64,000 nt of DNA, from positions 62,001-126,000 of the forward strand of contig NZ_FZNV01000004.1 in the NCBI RefSeq assembly GCF_900188415.1, written 5' to 3'. The position numbers and the translations under genes were made by a program. This DNA comes from Maribacter sedimenticola. GTDB lineage: Bacteria; Bacteroidota; Bacteroidia; Flavobacteriales; Flavobacteriaceae. Below the pieces are notes generated by a model. That model searched no databases. It was not told where the DNA came from and was given only the letters and a program-made list of their open reading frames with translations. Shown here piece by piece: positions 10,021-19,108 of this stretch; position 1 is the stretch's first letter; every line of letters begins with the position of its first letter.

Positions 10021-12801
10021 TCAATTTTTAATATCGGTTTTGGTCGTTTTTACCGCAGGCATTTTTGGGTTACCATCCGCATCAATTTCAATAATAGCAT
10101 CAAAACCAAGGGCATCTAAATTTTCGGCTATTTTTGCCCTATCCCCTACCATGAACCAATTTACTTTTTCAGGGTGTACAACTTTTTTGCTAACATCCCT
10201 TACTTCTGCCAAGGAAAGGTTACGAACATTACTGTCATAGGTTTGATAATAATCGTCCGCTAAATCATACTTTACAATATTGACAATAGATTGGTTTACC
10301 GCACTGTTGGTTTCCCATTGCCCTGGTAAACTTAAAATTTGATTGGTCTTTACTTTGTCCAGTTCCTCCTGGGTTACCGGCCTGGTTGAAATAAATTCTG
10401 ATATTTCCTTTCTAAGTTCAGTAACCGATTCTGCAGACTTGTCCGTTTGCACGGGTGCGTACATAATGAACGGTCTTTCTGCCTTAGCGCCCATTACAAA
10501 TCCACTTGCTCCATAAGCCCAATGTTTATCTTCCCTAAGGTTCATGTTTATTCTAGATGTAAAATCGCCCCCAAGAATACTCACCATTTGTTCCAGTGCA
10601 ATTTGTGATACATCCCCATATTTTTCGGTCAAATGCCCGGCCAGGATTACGGACTGTTCTGATTCTGGTCTATCCATGAGATATAAGGTGTTCTTAGAAT
10701 TTACCTTTGGTGTAGCAAAGTTTATGGTGGGCACATCTGCCTTTTTCCATTTACCCAATGCTTTTTCCAACTTAGATTTTAAATCTTTCATCTCCACATC
10801 TCCCGTAACTACCAATGTTGCGTTGTTAGGCCTGATCCAGGTAGTATAAAATGACTCTATATCACTCTTGGTCAACTTATTAACCGTTTCCACATAACCC
10901 GTTCCCGTATATGGATTACTGTACGGATGACCTTCACCATATAAATATTTGTTCATTACCCTTAATGCCATGGAAATTGGTTGCGATTTTTCTTGGTTTA
11001 TTGTGTTGATTTGTTCCTCTTTAAGTCTTTCAAATTCCTTTTCCGGAAAGGCAGGGTTCAAAATTACATCCGCAAATAAATCTATACTGGCGTTAAGACT
11101 TGGTTTCAACGTATTTAAATAGACATTGGAATTATCCTGACTTGAATAACTATATAAACTTGCGCCCAACAATTGTAGGCGTTCATTAATTTCCAATGAA
11201 TTCAATTCCTTTGTTCCCTCATCCAATAGATTCATGGCCAATTCCGCTGTACCCGGACTGGACAGATAATCGGTCTTATAACCGGCATCGAACATAAGGT
11301 TCATGACTACGGTAGGAACACCGGTCCTTTTTGCCAATACAATGTTTAATCCATTAGACAATTTATCTCTTTGCAATTCTGGAAATACCGAACTTTTTGC
11401 TTCGCCTACCTCTGGCAATTTACTACGATCCACCGTACTTTCAGTAACCGTATATTCTGGAAATGGCTTGCACAATAATACATGTTTACCTTTGGTCAAC
11501 CATTTTTTAGCGGTTGCCTGTACATCTGCCGTTGTGGCCTCTTCCACATATTTCAAGACCGTTTTATAGTATCCTGCGTCACCGAAGTAGGTCTGGTTGG
11601 AGGCAAGAATATCTGACACGCCACCAAAACCACCAATCCGCTCAAGCCCTTTGATAAAATTTGCAAAATAGGATGCTTTTACCCTCTTCAATTCCTTTTC
11701 CGTAGGACCTTCAGCAATGAGTCTGGCCAATTCCTCTTCCATGATTTCCTGAACCCGCTTTTCATCGCCCCCAGGTTTTACATTGGCCCAGGTTACAAAA
11801 TTACTGGCAATTTCACTAGAGGATTGAAAAGACACAACAGAACTTGCTAATTGTTCGTCATATACCAAACGTTTAAAAAGTCTGGAATTTTTACCGCTGG
11901 TCAAAATGGCCGAAATCAAATCAAAATGGATATCCTCTTTATTCCCAAATTCAGGTGTGTTCCAAGTAAGTAATATACGTGCTTCTGGCACCCTGTCTTC
12001 ATAGACTTGATACGAATCGGTAGATTTTACGGGAATATTGACCTCTTGCCTCATAATCGTTGGTCCGGCGGGTATATCCCCAAAATAACTCAACACTTTC
12101 TTATAGACCTCTTGTGGCTCCACATCCCCTGCAATTGCAATAACCGCATTGGCGGCACCATAATAAGCCTTAAACCATTCCTGTACATCTTCTAAGGAAG
12201 CTGCGTTCAAATCCTCCATTTCTCCAATAACGGTCCACGAATAAGGATGACCTTTAGGATATAGCGCTTTGGTCAGCAATTCCCACTGTTTGCCATAAGG
12301 CTGGTTCTCTCCTTGCCGCTTTTCATTTTGGACGACCCCACGTTGTTCGTCCAGTTTTGCTTGGTCAATAGCCCCTAACAAATGCCCCATACGATCAGAT
12401 TCCAAAAACAGCACTTGATCAAGTGCCGATGTAGGTACATTTTGAAAATAGTTTGTGCGATCAGAATTTGTAGTACCGTTCAAGTCCGTACCACCAATAC
12501 GTTCCAATGCTTGAAAATAGTCATCGTTGAAATTTTCACTACCATTGAACATGAGGTGTTCAAATAAATGAGCAAAGCCACTCTTGCCCAGTTTTTCATT
12601 TTTGGACCCTACATGATACCAGACATTAACCGCAGCAATAGGTGCCTTATGGTCTTCATGCACCAAAAGCGTCAATCCATTGGGCAAAACAAAGCGTTCA
12701 TATTTTAGGTCGATTTGGTCTGTTGTGAACTGAAAATCCTGTGCAACGTTCTTACCTGCTATAAAAACCACAAGGGAAATACATAAAATAAATTTTTTCA
12801 T
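10021..12801 (-). CDS. Exported M16-family zinc peptidase (two-domain, pitrilysin/insulinase type)
   Basis: The 926-residue protein begins with a signal peptide (MKKFILCISLVVFIAGKNVA). The first M16 repeat has the inverted zinc motif HLFEH in GFAHLFEHLMFNGS and the downstream acidic ligand region (DEQRGVVQNEKRQ). The second repeat, from about residue 480 (LSNGLNIVLAKR), lacks the zinc motif, as is normal for the inactive half that closes the chamber. It probably degrades peptides in the periplasm or at the cell surface. It is a single gene with its own start ATG at 12801 and the shared terminator at its 3' end. Confidence 0.93.
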   Translation of the reverse strand: MKKFILCISLVVFIAGKNVAQDFQFTTDQIDLKYERFVLPNGLTLLVHEDHKAPIAAVNVWYHVGSKNEKLGKSGFAHLFEHLMFNGSENFNDDYFQALERIGGTDLNGTTNSDRTNYFQNVPTSALDQVLFLESDRMGHLLGAIDQAKLDEQRGVVQNEKRQGENQPYGKQWELLTKALYPKGHPYSWTVIGEMEDLNAASLEDVQEWFKAYYGAANAVIAIAGDVEPQEVYKKVLSYFGDIPAGPTIMRQEVNIPVKSTDSYQVYEDRVPEARILLTWNTPEFGNKEDIHFDLISAILTSGKNSRLFKRLVYDEQLASSVVSFQSSSEIASNFVTWANVKPGGDEKRVQEIMEEELARLIAEGPTEKELKRVKASYFANFIKGLERIGGFGGVSDILASNQTYFGDAGYYKTVLKYVEEATTADVQATAKKWLTKGKHVLLCKPFPEYTVTESTVDRSKLPEVGEAKSSVFPELQRDKLSNGLNIVLAKRTGVPTVVMNLMFDAGYKTDYLSSPGTAELAMNLLDEGTKELNSLEINERLQLLGASLYSYSSQDNSNVYLNTLKPSLNASIDLFADVILNPAFPEKEFERLKEEQINTINQEKSQPISMALRVMNKYLYGEGHPYSNPYTGTGYVETVNKLTKSDIESFYTTWIRPNNATLVVTGDVEMKDLKSKLEKALGKWKKADVPTINFATPKVNSKNTLYLMDRPESEQSVILAGHLTEKYGDVSQIALEQMVSILGGDFTSRINMNLREDKHWAYGASGFVMGAKAERPFIMYAPVQTDKSAESVTELRKEISEFISTRPVTQEELDKVKTNQILSLPGQWETNSAVNQSIVNIVKYDLADDYYQTYDSNVRNLSLAEVRDVSKKVVHPEKVNWFMVGDRAKIAENLDALGFDAIIEIDADGNPKMPAVKTTKTDIKN

Positions 12802-12921
12802 GATGAATGTTTTTTTGATTATCGTAAATATAATAGATTATGTTTGGATAGGACTATGAATATCTTTCATTAAATTTCTAATTATCAAGAGCATACTTCA
12901 AAAAACCTAATCTACTTTTGA

Positions 12922-15207
12922 ATGAACACTAAAGAGATAAGATCTGTATTACGACATGAATATGAAATTAAAGAACCTTCTATTATACCTTTAGAAGGAT
13001 ATGACAGTATAAATTTTAAGATTATTGCCAGTGGCCATGTGTATGTATTAAAGGTATACGAAAACCAATCTCAGAACGTACATTCAATTAATGTGGAAAA
13101 TGAAGTTTTATCATTATTGAATGAACAAGGAATAAAGAGTTCCAAACCTGTACCCACCCTAACTGGCAGTTTATTTTGTTGGACCGATAAATGGATTTAT
13201 AGACTACTCACTTATTTGGACGGAAATTTCTTGGCCGAGTCTCACCACACTAAGGAACTATATAATTCATTTGGCACCATGTTGGCCAAACTTGACAATT
13301 GCTTAGCAACCTATGAACATCCACAAATAAAAGCGAAAGTAACGCAATGGGACCTTAAGCATTTTCAAAAGAATTGGAAATACTTAGAAGAAATTACAAT
13401 AGCCAGACATAGAAGTTTGGTATATTATTATTGTGTGCAGTATAAGGAACATGTTATGCCTTTACAATATGAGTTAAGACAAAGCTGCATACATAACGAT
13501 GCAAACGATTGGAATATATTGGTAAATAACGACCATATCTCCGGTATTATAGATTTTGGGGACATGTGCCATTCATGGCTGATCAATGAGCTGGTCATAG
13601 GTCTTACCTATATATTAATGAACAAAGAACATCCATTGCAAGTTGCCTCAACGGTAATAAAAGCATATCATAAAATTTTACCCTTAGAGGAAAGAGAAAT
13701 TGATATAATATATTATTTAATTGCGGCTAGATTATGCACTAGCGTTCTAAATTCCGCTCATACAAAAAAACAAAAACCTGATTCTGCATACATTACCATA
13801 AGTGAAAAAGCTGCATGGAAGTTGCTGCACAAATGGATTACCATAAACCCTTTATTGGCGAAAAATGTTTTTAGGAATGCATGTGGTTTTGAAAAAAACA
13901 AAACAAAACCTTTACAAACTCAATTAGAAAGGCGAAAGAACAATTTAAGCGATGCTCTTTCTTTGAGCTACACAAAACCAATTCAAATGTATGGCGCTGC
14001 ATTTCAGTATATGTATGATACAGATGGCAATACGTTTCTGGATGCGTACAACAATATCATTCAAGTAGGTCATTGTCACCCAGATGTGGTTAGGGCCGGA
14101 CAACTGGCCATGGGAAAACTAAATACCAATACGCGCTATATCTACGACGAACTATTGTCCTATACGGACAAGCTATTGAACAAATTTCCACCAGAATTGA
14201 ACAAAGTATTTTTGGTCAATTCAGGAAGTGCCGCATCTGATCTTGCCATACGCCTTGCAAAAACACATACCAAAAAGCATAAAACATTGGTATTGGAGCA
14301 CGGGTATCATGGAAATACACAGAATGCTATTGAAATCAGTCACTATAAGTATCATCATAAGGGAGGAAACGGTAGACAGGAAAATGTTTTACAAACAATG
14401 CTTCCCAAACTCTTTAATGTCAAACTAGGAAATGATAAAAAAGCGGCAGCGTATTATATAGCAGATGCCATACAAATCATTAATGAAAATAAAGGTCAAA
14501 TTGCCGCTTTTATTGCTGAACCAATTGTAGGTTGCGGAGGCCAGGTACCATTACCCCAATATTACTTGATGGAAGTATATAAAGGCATTAGACAACAAGG
14601 AGGGGTTTGCATAAGTGATGAAGTACAGGTAGGTTTTGGAAGGTTGGGCAAGTATTTTTGGGGATATCAAATGTATGACGTAATACCGGACATTGTTGTA
14701 TTGGGAAAACCTATTGGCAACGGCCATCCCATGGCTGCCGTAGTGACCACAACTGAAATTGCCCAAAGTTTTGATAATGGTATGGAGTTTTTCAGTTCAT
14801 TTGGCGGTAATCCGGTGTCATGTGCTATTGGCGAGGCGGTATTACATGTCTTGGATAATGAAGATTTGCCGGAAAATGCCCATAAAGTAGGGCAATATCT
14901 TAAAAATGGCCTAAAAAAATTAAAAGTCGAGTTTCCTGAACTGGCGGACATACGTGGGGAAGGGCTATTTTTAGGTGTAGAGCTTTTGGACCACAAAAAC
15001 CTACCGAATACGGTTTTGGCAAAAAAAATTAAAAATGAACTACGGGAAAAACATATTCTTATAAGTACGGACGGGCCGTATGACAATGTATTGAAAATTA
15101 AGCCTCCCCTGTATTTTACTAAGGAAAACGCAAATTTGTTATTGAGTGAATTACGTATTATTTTAGAAAATCAAAAAAAAATCGATACTTTTAAGGTATA
15201 TAATTAA
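12922..15207 (+). CDS. Fused APH-type kinase and class III PLP enzyme (predicted amino-alcohol kinase / phospho-lyase)
   Basis: Residues 1-310 form a choline/aminoglycoside-type phosphotransferase: catalytic loop CIHNDANDWN (H191, D193, N198) and the metal site DFGD (211-214). Residues about 340-755 form a class III aminotransferase fold: NSGSAASDLAIRLA, cofactor Asp in ISDEVQ (D566) and Schiff-base Lys in VLGKPIGNG (K596). In animals the same two activities are separate proteins: hydroxylysine kinase (AGPHD1) and the AGXT2L phospho-lyases that act on phosphoethanolamine or phosphohydroxylysine. Many proteobacterial fusions also carry an M23 peptidase domain between the two; here the linker is only about 30 residues. 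I infer phosphorylation then elimination of phosphate from an amino-alcohol. DoxX follows after 5 bases. A TACTTTTG box ends one base before the ATG, so the mRNA may be leaderless. Confidence 0.85.
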   Translation: MNTKEIRSVLRHEYEIKEPSIIPLEGYDSINFKIIASGHVYVLKVYENQSQNVHSINVENEVLSLLNEQGIKSSKPVPTLTGSLFCWTDKWIYRLLTYLDGNFLAESHHTKELYNSFGTMLAKLDNCLATYEHPQIKAKVTQWDLKHFQKNWKYLEEITIARHRSLVYYYCVQYKEHVMPLQYELRQSCIHNDANDWNILVNNDHISGIIDFGDMCHSWLINELVIGLTYILMNKEHPLQVASTVIKAYHKILPLEEREIDIIYYLIAARLCTSVLNSAHTKKQKPDSAYITISEKAAWKLLHKWITINPLLAKNVFRNACGFEKNKTKPLQTQLERRKNNLSDALSLSYTKPIQMYGAAFQYMYDTDGNTFLDAYNNIIQVGHCHPDVVRAGQLAMGKLNTNTRYIYDELLSYTDKLLNKFPPELNKVFLVNSGSAASDLAIRLAKTHTKKHKTLVLEHGYHGNTQNAIEISHYKYHHKGGNGRQENVLQTMLPKLFNVKLGNDKKAAAYYIADAIQIINENKGQIAAFIAEPIVGCGGQVPLPQYYLMEVYKGIRQQGGVCISDEVQVGFGRLGKYFWGYQMYDVIPDIVVLGKPIGNGHPMAAVVTTTEIAQSFDNGMEFFSSFGGNPVSCAIGEAVLHVLDNEDLPENAHKVGQYLKNGLKKLKVEFPELADIRGEGLFLGVELLDHKNLPNTVLAKKIKNELREKHILISTDGPYDNVLKIKPPLYFTKENANLLLSELRIILENQKKIDTFKVYN

Positions 15208-15212
15208 AACGC

Positions 15213-15590
15213 ATGAAAAACCCCCTATTTAAAGATGTAGGCCTGGCTTTTTTTAGAATAGCCGTATCTGCAATGATGTTGACTCATGGTCTACCAAAAT
15301 TTCAAAAACTTATATCTGGAAACTTTGAATTTGGTGATCCCATAGGTATAGGTGCCGCCCCATCATTATTTTTGGCGGTTATTGGAGAATTTATTTGTCC
15401 TTTACTTATTATTATTGGTTTTAAAACCCGTTTATCCGCGATTCCTGCCGCTATTACAATGGCCGTTGCAGCTTTCATAGCTCACGGTGCAGATCCTTTT
15501 GGCACAAAAGAAAAGGCCTTGTTATACCTTGTGGCCTTTATTACCCTTGTATTGGTTGGCCCTGGAAAATACAGTATTGACAAAAAATAA
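15213..15590 (+). CDS. DoxX-family membrane protein
   Basis: The 125-residue protein has four hydrophobic segments and the DoxX pattern FRIAVSAMMLTHGLPKF near the N-terminus, then GEFICPLLIIIGFKTRL and FIAHGADPF. DoxX proteins are small inner-membrane proteins linked in some bacteria to redox or thiol stress systems; a biochemical role is not fixed. It starts 5 bases after the kinase/PLP fusion, so the two are very likely co-transcribed, which is not a usual pairing. The 3' end meets holA head-on with only two bases between the stop codons and no visible terminator. Confidence 0.85.
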   Translation: MKNPLFKDVGLAFFRIAVSAMMLTHGLPKFQKLISGNFEFGDPIGIGAAPSLFLAVIGEFICPLLIIIGFKTRLSAIPAAITMAVAAFIAHGADPFGTKEKALLYLVAFITLVLVGPGKYSIDKK

Positions 15591-15592
15591 AT

Positions 15593-16594
15593 TTAAACGA
15601 TTTTATAGAGCAATTCCTTTAACAGGTCTGCGTCGTTCATATTAGTGGTGCCCACACCTTTACCCTTTAAATCCATTTCACGTAAATTGGAAATAATGGC
15701 ACTTACCTTTTTCATAGGGTAATTTCTGGCCGCAGTCTGTATCTCACTTACAAAATAAGGATTGATTCCTAAGGTTGAAGCTACATTTTTGGGAGAATGG
15801 TCGCTGAGACCGTGATATTGTAAAAGTTGGGTAAAAAATGAATTCAATAACGTTACCGTCAACACAAATGGGTTATCCTTTGGGTTATGGGCAAAATAAG
15901 TGATGATCTTGGCAGCTTTTACAATATCGCGCTCACCAATGGCTTTTTTTAATTCAAAATTGTTATAATCCTTACTTATACCAATATGTTCCTCTATATG
16001 TTGTGGAGAAATATCGGTCTGTGGCGGTAGGGCCAATTTCAACTTATCCAACTCTTTACTTATTTTGCTTAAATCGGTTCCTAAGTATTCCACCAAAAGA
16101 ACTGCCGCCTTATGGGTAATAGTGAAACCATTGCTTAACAAATTCTTTCTGATCCAATCTGCCACTTTATTCTCATAAAGTTTTTTACTTTCAAAAATGA
16201 CACCGGACTTTTTTACAATCTTATATAATTTTTTACGCTTGTCAAGCTTTTTGTATTTATAGCAAATTACCAATACCGTAGTCTGCTGTGGGTTTTCCGC
16301 ATAATTACATAATTGCTCTATGGTCCTGGAAAGGTGCTGTGCCTCTTTCACGATAACTACTTGTCTTTCTGCCATCATAGGATAACGCTTGGCATTGCCA
16401 ATGATATCATCAATAGAAACATCCCTACCATAGAGTATGGTTTGGTTAAAATCCCTTTCCTCTTCCGCCAAGACCTTATTACCAATGTAATCGGATATTT
16501 TATCTATAAAATAGGGCTCTTCCCCAAATAAAAAATAGATCGGACTTATCTGCCCTTTCTTAATTGCATTGACTATTTGTATTGCTTCATCCAT
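15593..16594 (-). CDS. holA: DNA polymerase III subunit delta
   Basis: The 333-residue protein matches HolA in length and plan: N-terminal region with PIYFLFGEEPYFIDKISDYI, middle AAA+-like lid region, and C-terminal helical collar domain (NSFFTQLLQYHGLSD, FVSEIQTAARNYPMKKV). Delta opens the beta clamp within the clamp-loader complex. The start ATG at 16594 is 26 bases from the divergent start of the HsdR-N gene, a compact divergent promoter region. In many Flavobacteriaceae holA has this same neighbour. Confidence 0.92.
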   Translation of the reverse strand: MDEAIQIVNAIKKGQISPIYFLFGEEPYFIDKISDYIGNKVLAEEERDFNQTILYGRDVSIDDIIGNAKRYPMMAERQVVIVKEAQHLSRTIEQLCNYAENPQQTTVLVICYKYKKLDKRKKLYKIVKKSGVIFESKKLYENKVADWIRKNLLSNGFTITHKAAVLLVEYLGTDLSKISKELDKLKLALPPQTDISPQHIEEHIGISKDYNNFELKKAIGERDIVKAAKIITYFAHNPKDNPFVLTVTLLNSFFTQLLQYHGLSDHSPKNVASTLGINPYFVSEIQTAARNYPMKKVSAIISNLREMDLKGKGVGTTNMNDADLLKELLYKIV

Positions 16595-16620
16595 TCAGAA
16601 AAATTCATCAACTTTGTACC

Positions 16621-17067
16621 ATGCAGCCATTAAATTTTCCCAGCTACACCTTTAGGGTCAAAAATAGCGAAAATAGAACCTTGATCTTTGACGATGTACG
16701 TAAAAAATTTGTGGTGCTTACACCAGAAGAATGGGTAAGGCAACATGTGGTTCAATTTTTAATGCAGGAAAAAAACTATCCGTTAAGCCATATCAACGTA
16801 GAAAAACAGATAAAGATGAACGGTTTGGTCAAAAGATATGACGTCGTTGTTTTCAACCCTACCGGGGAACTGCATTTACTGGTTGAGTGCAAAGCTCCTG
16901 AAGTGAGCATATCCCAAAATACGTTTGACCAAATTGCACAATACAATATACAATTAAACGCTAGCTACTTAATGGTAACGAACGGCATATCCCATTTTTA
17001 CTGCCAAACAGATGCCCAAGCGGAAAAATATGAATTTATGCGGGAGATTCCTGATTTTAGCCGTTAA
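16621..17067 (+). CDS. Stand-alone HsdR N-terminal-like (PD-(D/E)XK) nuclease-domain protein
   Basis: ATG 16621 gives 148 residues (MQPLNFPSYTF); an in-frame ATG at 16582 would run into holA and is less likely. The core resembles the N-terminal nuclease domain of type I restriction HsdR subunits: Asp in KRYDVVVF and the ECK triad in HLLVECKAPEV, followed by a conserved Gln-containing helix (FDQIAQYN). There are no hsdM, hsdS or helicase parts here, so it is not a restriction system. It is conserved as a single gene beside holA in relatives; role unknown, possibly DNA repair or replication linked. Confidence 0.85.
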   Translation: MQPLNFPSYTFRVKNSENRTLIFDDVRKKFVVLTPEEWVRQHVVQFLMQEKNYPLSHINVEKQIKMNGLVKRYDVVVFNPTGELHLLVECKAPEVSISQNTFDQIAQYNIQLNASYLMVTNGISHFYCQTDAQAEKYEFMREIPDFSR

Positions 17068-17079
17068 TTTGCCTTCGTT

Positions 17080-18081
17080 TTGAAAATTGCAATAGTCATA
17101 TTAAACTGGAATGGGGAAGTGCTGCTAGAGCGTTACTTGCCGTCTGTCGTTGAACATTCTGGGGATGCGGTTATTTATGTAGCGGACAATGCATCTACAG
17201 ACGATTCGGTCGCCTATGTACAAGCAAATTTTCCTACCGTACATATTATTCAAAACAAAGAGAACGGAGGGTTCGCCAAAGGATATAATGATGCTCTGGC
17301 ACAAGTGGATGCAGATATTTTTTGTTTATTGAATTCTGATGTAGAAGTTACGCCCTATTGGATCACTCCTATAAAAAAAGCTTTTTTGGAAAGGCCGGAA
17401 ATTGCGATTGTTCAACCCAAAATACTTGATCTTCTAAAAAGGGACTATTTTGAATATGCGGGTGCCGCAGGCGGTTTTATTGATCAGTTGGGATACCCTT
17501 TCTGCAGGGGACGTATATTTCAGACCTTGGAACGTGATCATGGTCAATATGATGATATTAAGGAAATATTTTGGGCCACCGGCGCATGCATGTTCGTAAG
17601 AAGAAAAGTATTTAATGAGCTAAATGGTTTTGATCCAGATTATTTTGCCCACCAAGAAGAAGTTGATTTTTGTTGGCGCGCCAAAAATCATGGGTATAAA
17701 GTTTTTTACATAGGTACCTCTAAGGTGTTTCATCTGGGTGGATCCACCTTAAGCAATATGAACCCTAAAAAAACATACTTAAATTTTAGAAATTCATTGT
17801 TTTCCATTACCAAAAACCTACCCTTAGGAAAAGCATTCATCATTATTTTTTTAAGATTGCTCTTAGATGGCATTGCAGCATTACGTTTTATCTTTCAATT
17901 TCGTTTTAAACATTTTCTGGCCATCTTTAGGGCGCATTTAAGCTTTTATAGGCAATTCAAAAAAATGTATACTAAGCGTGAAAAAACAAAATTTATAAGA
18001 AAATATTACCTTACGACATCTATAGTATGGTCATATTTCGTACATAACATTAGAAATTTTAACATTTTAGTAAAAGATTAA
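17080..18081 (+). CDS. Family 2 glycosyltransferase, rhamnosyltransferase-like
   Basis: The frame starts with TTG at 17080 (MKIAIVILNWNG), 12 bases after the preceding gene; there is no nearby in-frame ATG that would keep the first beta strand. A GT-A domain covers about 1-230: ADNASTDDSV, the metal-binding region LLNSDVEVT, ATGACMFVRR and FAHQEEVDFCWRA. The C-terminal 90 residues include a hydrophobic, basic stretch (AFIIIFLRLLLDGIAALRF) that may attach it to the inner membrane. This pattern is typical of enzymes that add sugars to cell-envelope glycans. Donor and acceptor are unknown. Confidence 0.9.
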   Translation: MKIAIVILNWNGEVLLERYLPSVVEHSGDAVIYVADNASTDDSVAYVQANFPTVHIIQNKENGGFAKGYNDALAQVDADIFCLLNSDVEVTPYWITPIKKAFLERPEIAIVQPKILDLLKRDYFEYAGAAGGFIDQLGYPFCRGRIFQTLERDHGQYDDIKEIFWATGACMFVRRKVFNELNGFDPDYFAHQEEVDFCWRAKNHGYKVFYIGTSKVFHLGGSTLSNMNPKKTYLNFRNSLFSITKNLPLGKAFIIIFLRLLLDGIAALRFIFQFRFKHFLAIFRAHLSFYRQFKKMYTKREKTKFIRKYYLTTSIVWSYFVHNIRNFNILVKD

Positions 18082-18114
18082 CTATGCAGCTTTATAAGTG
18101 AGTTGGTAATTATA

Positions 18115-18122
18115 TAATTTTG
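18115..18122 (+). promoter_or_regulatory. -7 promoter element of the OmpA lipoprotein gene
   Basis: TAATTTTG matches TAnnTTTG and would give an A/T-rich leader of about 50 bases before ATG 18180, typical of strongly expressed Bacteroidota envelope genes. No TTG is seen at the -33 position. Confidence 0.5.
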
Positions 18123-18179
18123 GACTCGCTTAGATGCGAAAATTAAGTAAATAACTAAATATTAATATAGATTAAAATT

Positions 18180-19034
18180 ATGAAGAAAATATTTTTAGGA
18201 TGTCTTGGAGTAACGCTTTTATTATCTTCATGTGTTTCACAGAAGAAATATGCAGATCTTGAAGCAAAACATAAGAACACTCAAGATTTATTGAATTCTG
18301 CAACCGTAAAATTAAATGACTGTTTGGAAGAAAAAGCTACAGCTTCTTCAAGACTTCAAACATTAGAAGATCAAAATGCATTTTTAAAGGCGAACAATCA
18401 AGATTTGATCAATAATATGGGGAACTTGACAACCTTGACTACCAAGGGTGCCGAGAACTTGGAAAAATCTTTGGAAAGTTTACAGGAAAAAGATTTGACC
18501 ATTCGTAAATTAAACGATGCAATTACCCGTAGGGACTCTGTAAACCTTTCTTTGGTACAGAGCTTAAAAGGTGTATTGGGCAATATGGATGACGATGATA
18601 TTGAAATCAGCGTTGAAAAAGGTGTTGTATTCGTATCTATATCAGATAAATTATTGTTTAGCAGTGGTAGTTATAATGTAACTAGCAGAGCTAAGGAAGT
18701 TTTAGGTAAAGTTGCCAAAGTGGTAAACAACAAACCTGATTTTGAATTTATGGTTGAAGGTCATACAGATAATGTTCCTTACAGAGGTAACGGTTCTTTA
18801 TTGGACAACTGGGATTTAAGTGTTAAGCGTGCTACTGCAGTTGTGCGTATCTTACAAAATGATTTCAACGTTGATCCTAAGCGTATGACAGCAGCAGGTA
18901 GGTCAGAGTATGTTCCTGTTTCAGCTACGGAAAAATCTAAGAACAGAAGAACGCGTATTGTTGTTCTTCCAAAAATTGATCAATTCTACAGCATGATCGA
19001 AGAAGGAATGAAAGATCCTGCAATCAATAAATAA
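18180..19034 (+). CDS. OmpA-family peptidoglycan-binding lipoprotein
   Basis: The 284-residue product has a lipoprotein signal (MKKIFLGCLGVTLLLSSC, lipid Cys after LLSS), a coiled-coil stretch (about 25-125) and a C-terminal OmpA domain: GVVFVSISDKLLFSSGS, VEGHTDNVPYRG, the peptidoglycan-contact region NWDLSVKRA and the Arg-rich KSKNRRTRIVV. It should tether the outer membrane to peptidoglycan. It has its own promoter and a strong terminator, thus a single-gene unit. A weaker, degenerate relative lies at 25208-25978. Confidence 0.93.
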   Translation: MKKIFLGCLGVTLLLSSCVSQKKYADLEAKHKNTQDLLNSATVKLNDCLEEKATASSRLQTLEDQNAFLKANNQDLINNMGNLTTLTTKGAENLEKSLESLQEKDLTIRKLNDAITRRDSVNLSLVQSLKGVLGNMDDDDIEISVEKGVVFVSISDKLLFSSGSYNVTSRAKEVLGKVAKVVNNKPDFEFMVEGHTDNVPYRGNGSLLDNWDLSVKRATAVVRILQNDFNVDPKRMTAAGRSEYVPVSATEKSKNRRTRIVVLPKIDQFYSMIEEGMKDPAINK

Positions 19035-19054
19035 TTCTAATTTTAGAATATAGG

Positions 19055-19083
19055 AAAAGCGGTCCAATTGGACCGCTTTTTTT
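19055..19083 (+). terminator. Intrinsic terminator of the OmpA gene
   Basis: A perfect 26-bp palindrome (AAAAGCGGTCCAA and its complement, 19055-19080) is followed by further T. It lies between OmpA and the convergent tsaC and could serve both. Confidence 0.92.
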
Positions 19084-19108
19084 ATGCGCATAATCTTCAA
19101 TAATTCAA

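Noticed and set aside
14667-15086. Long open frame antisense to the kinase/PLP fusion (and similar antisense frames inside uvrA, E1, ilvB, recG and others)
   Set aside because: It lies wholly within a well-supported gene, has no domain or start context, and its amino-acid make-up is the usual mirror of a coding strand.
16582-16620. Extended N-terminus of the HsdR-N protein from ATG 16582
   Set aside because: The extension overlaps the divergent holA start and its residues do not look like the family; ATG 16621 begins the conserved part.
16621-17067. A type I restriction-modification system
   Set aside because: No methylase, specificity or helicase gene is near; the protein is a single domain beside holA.
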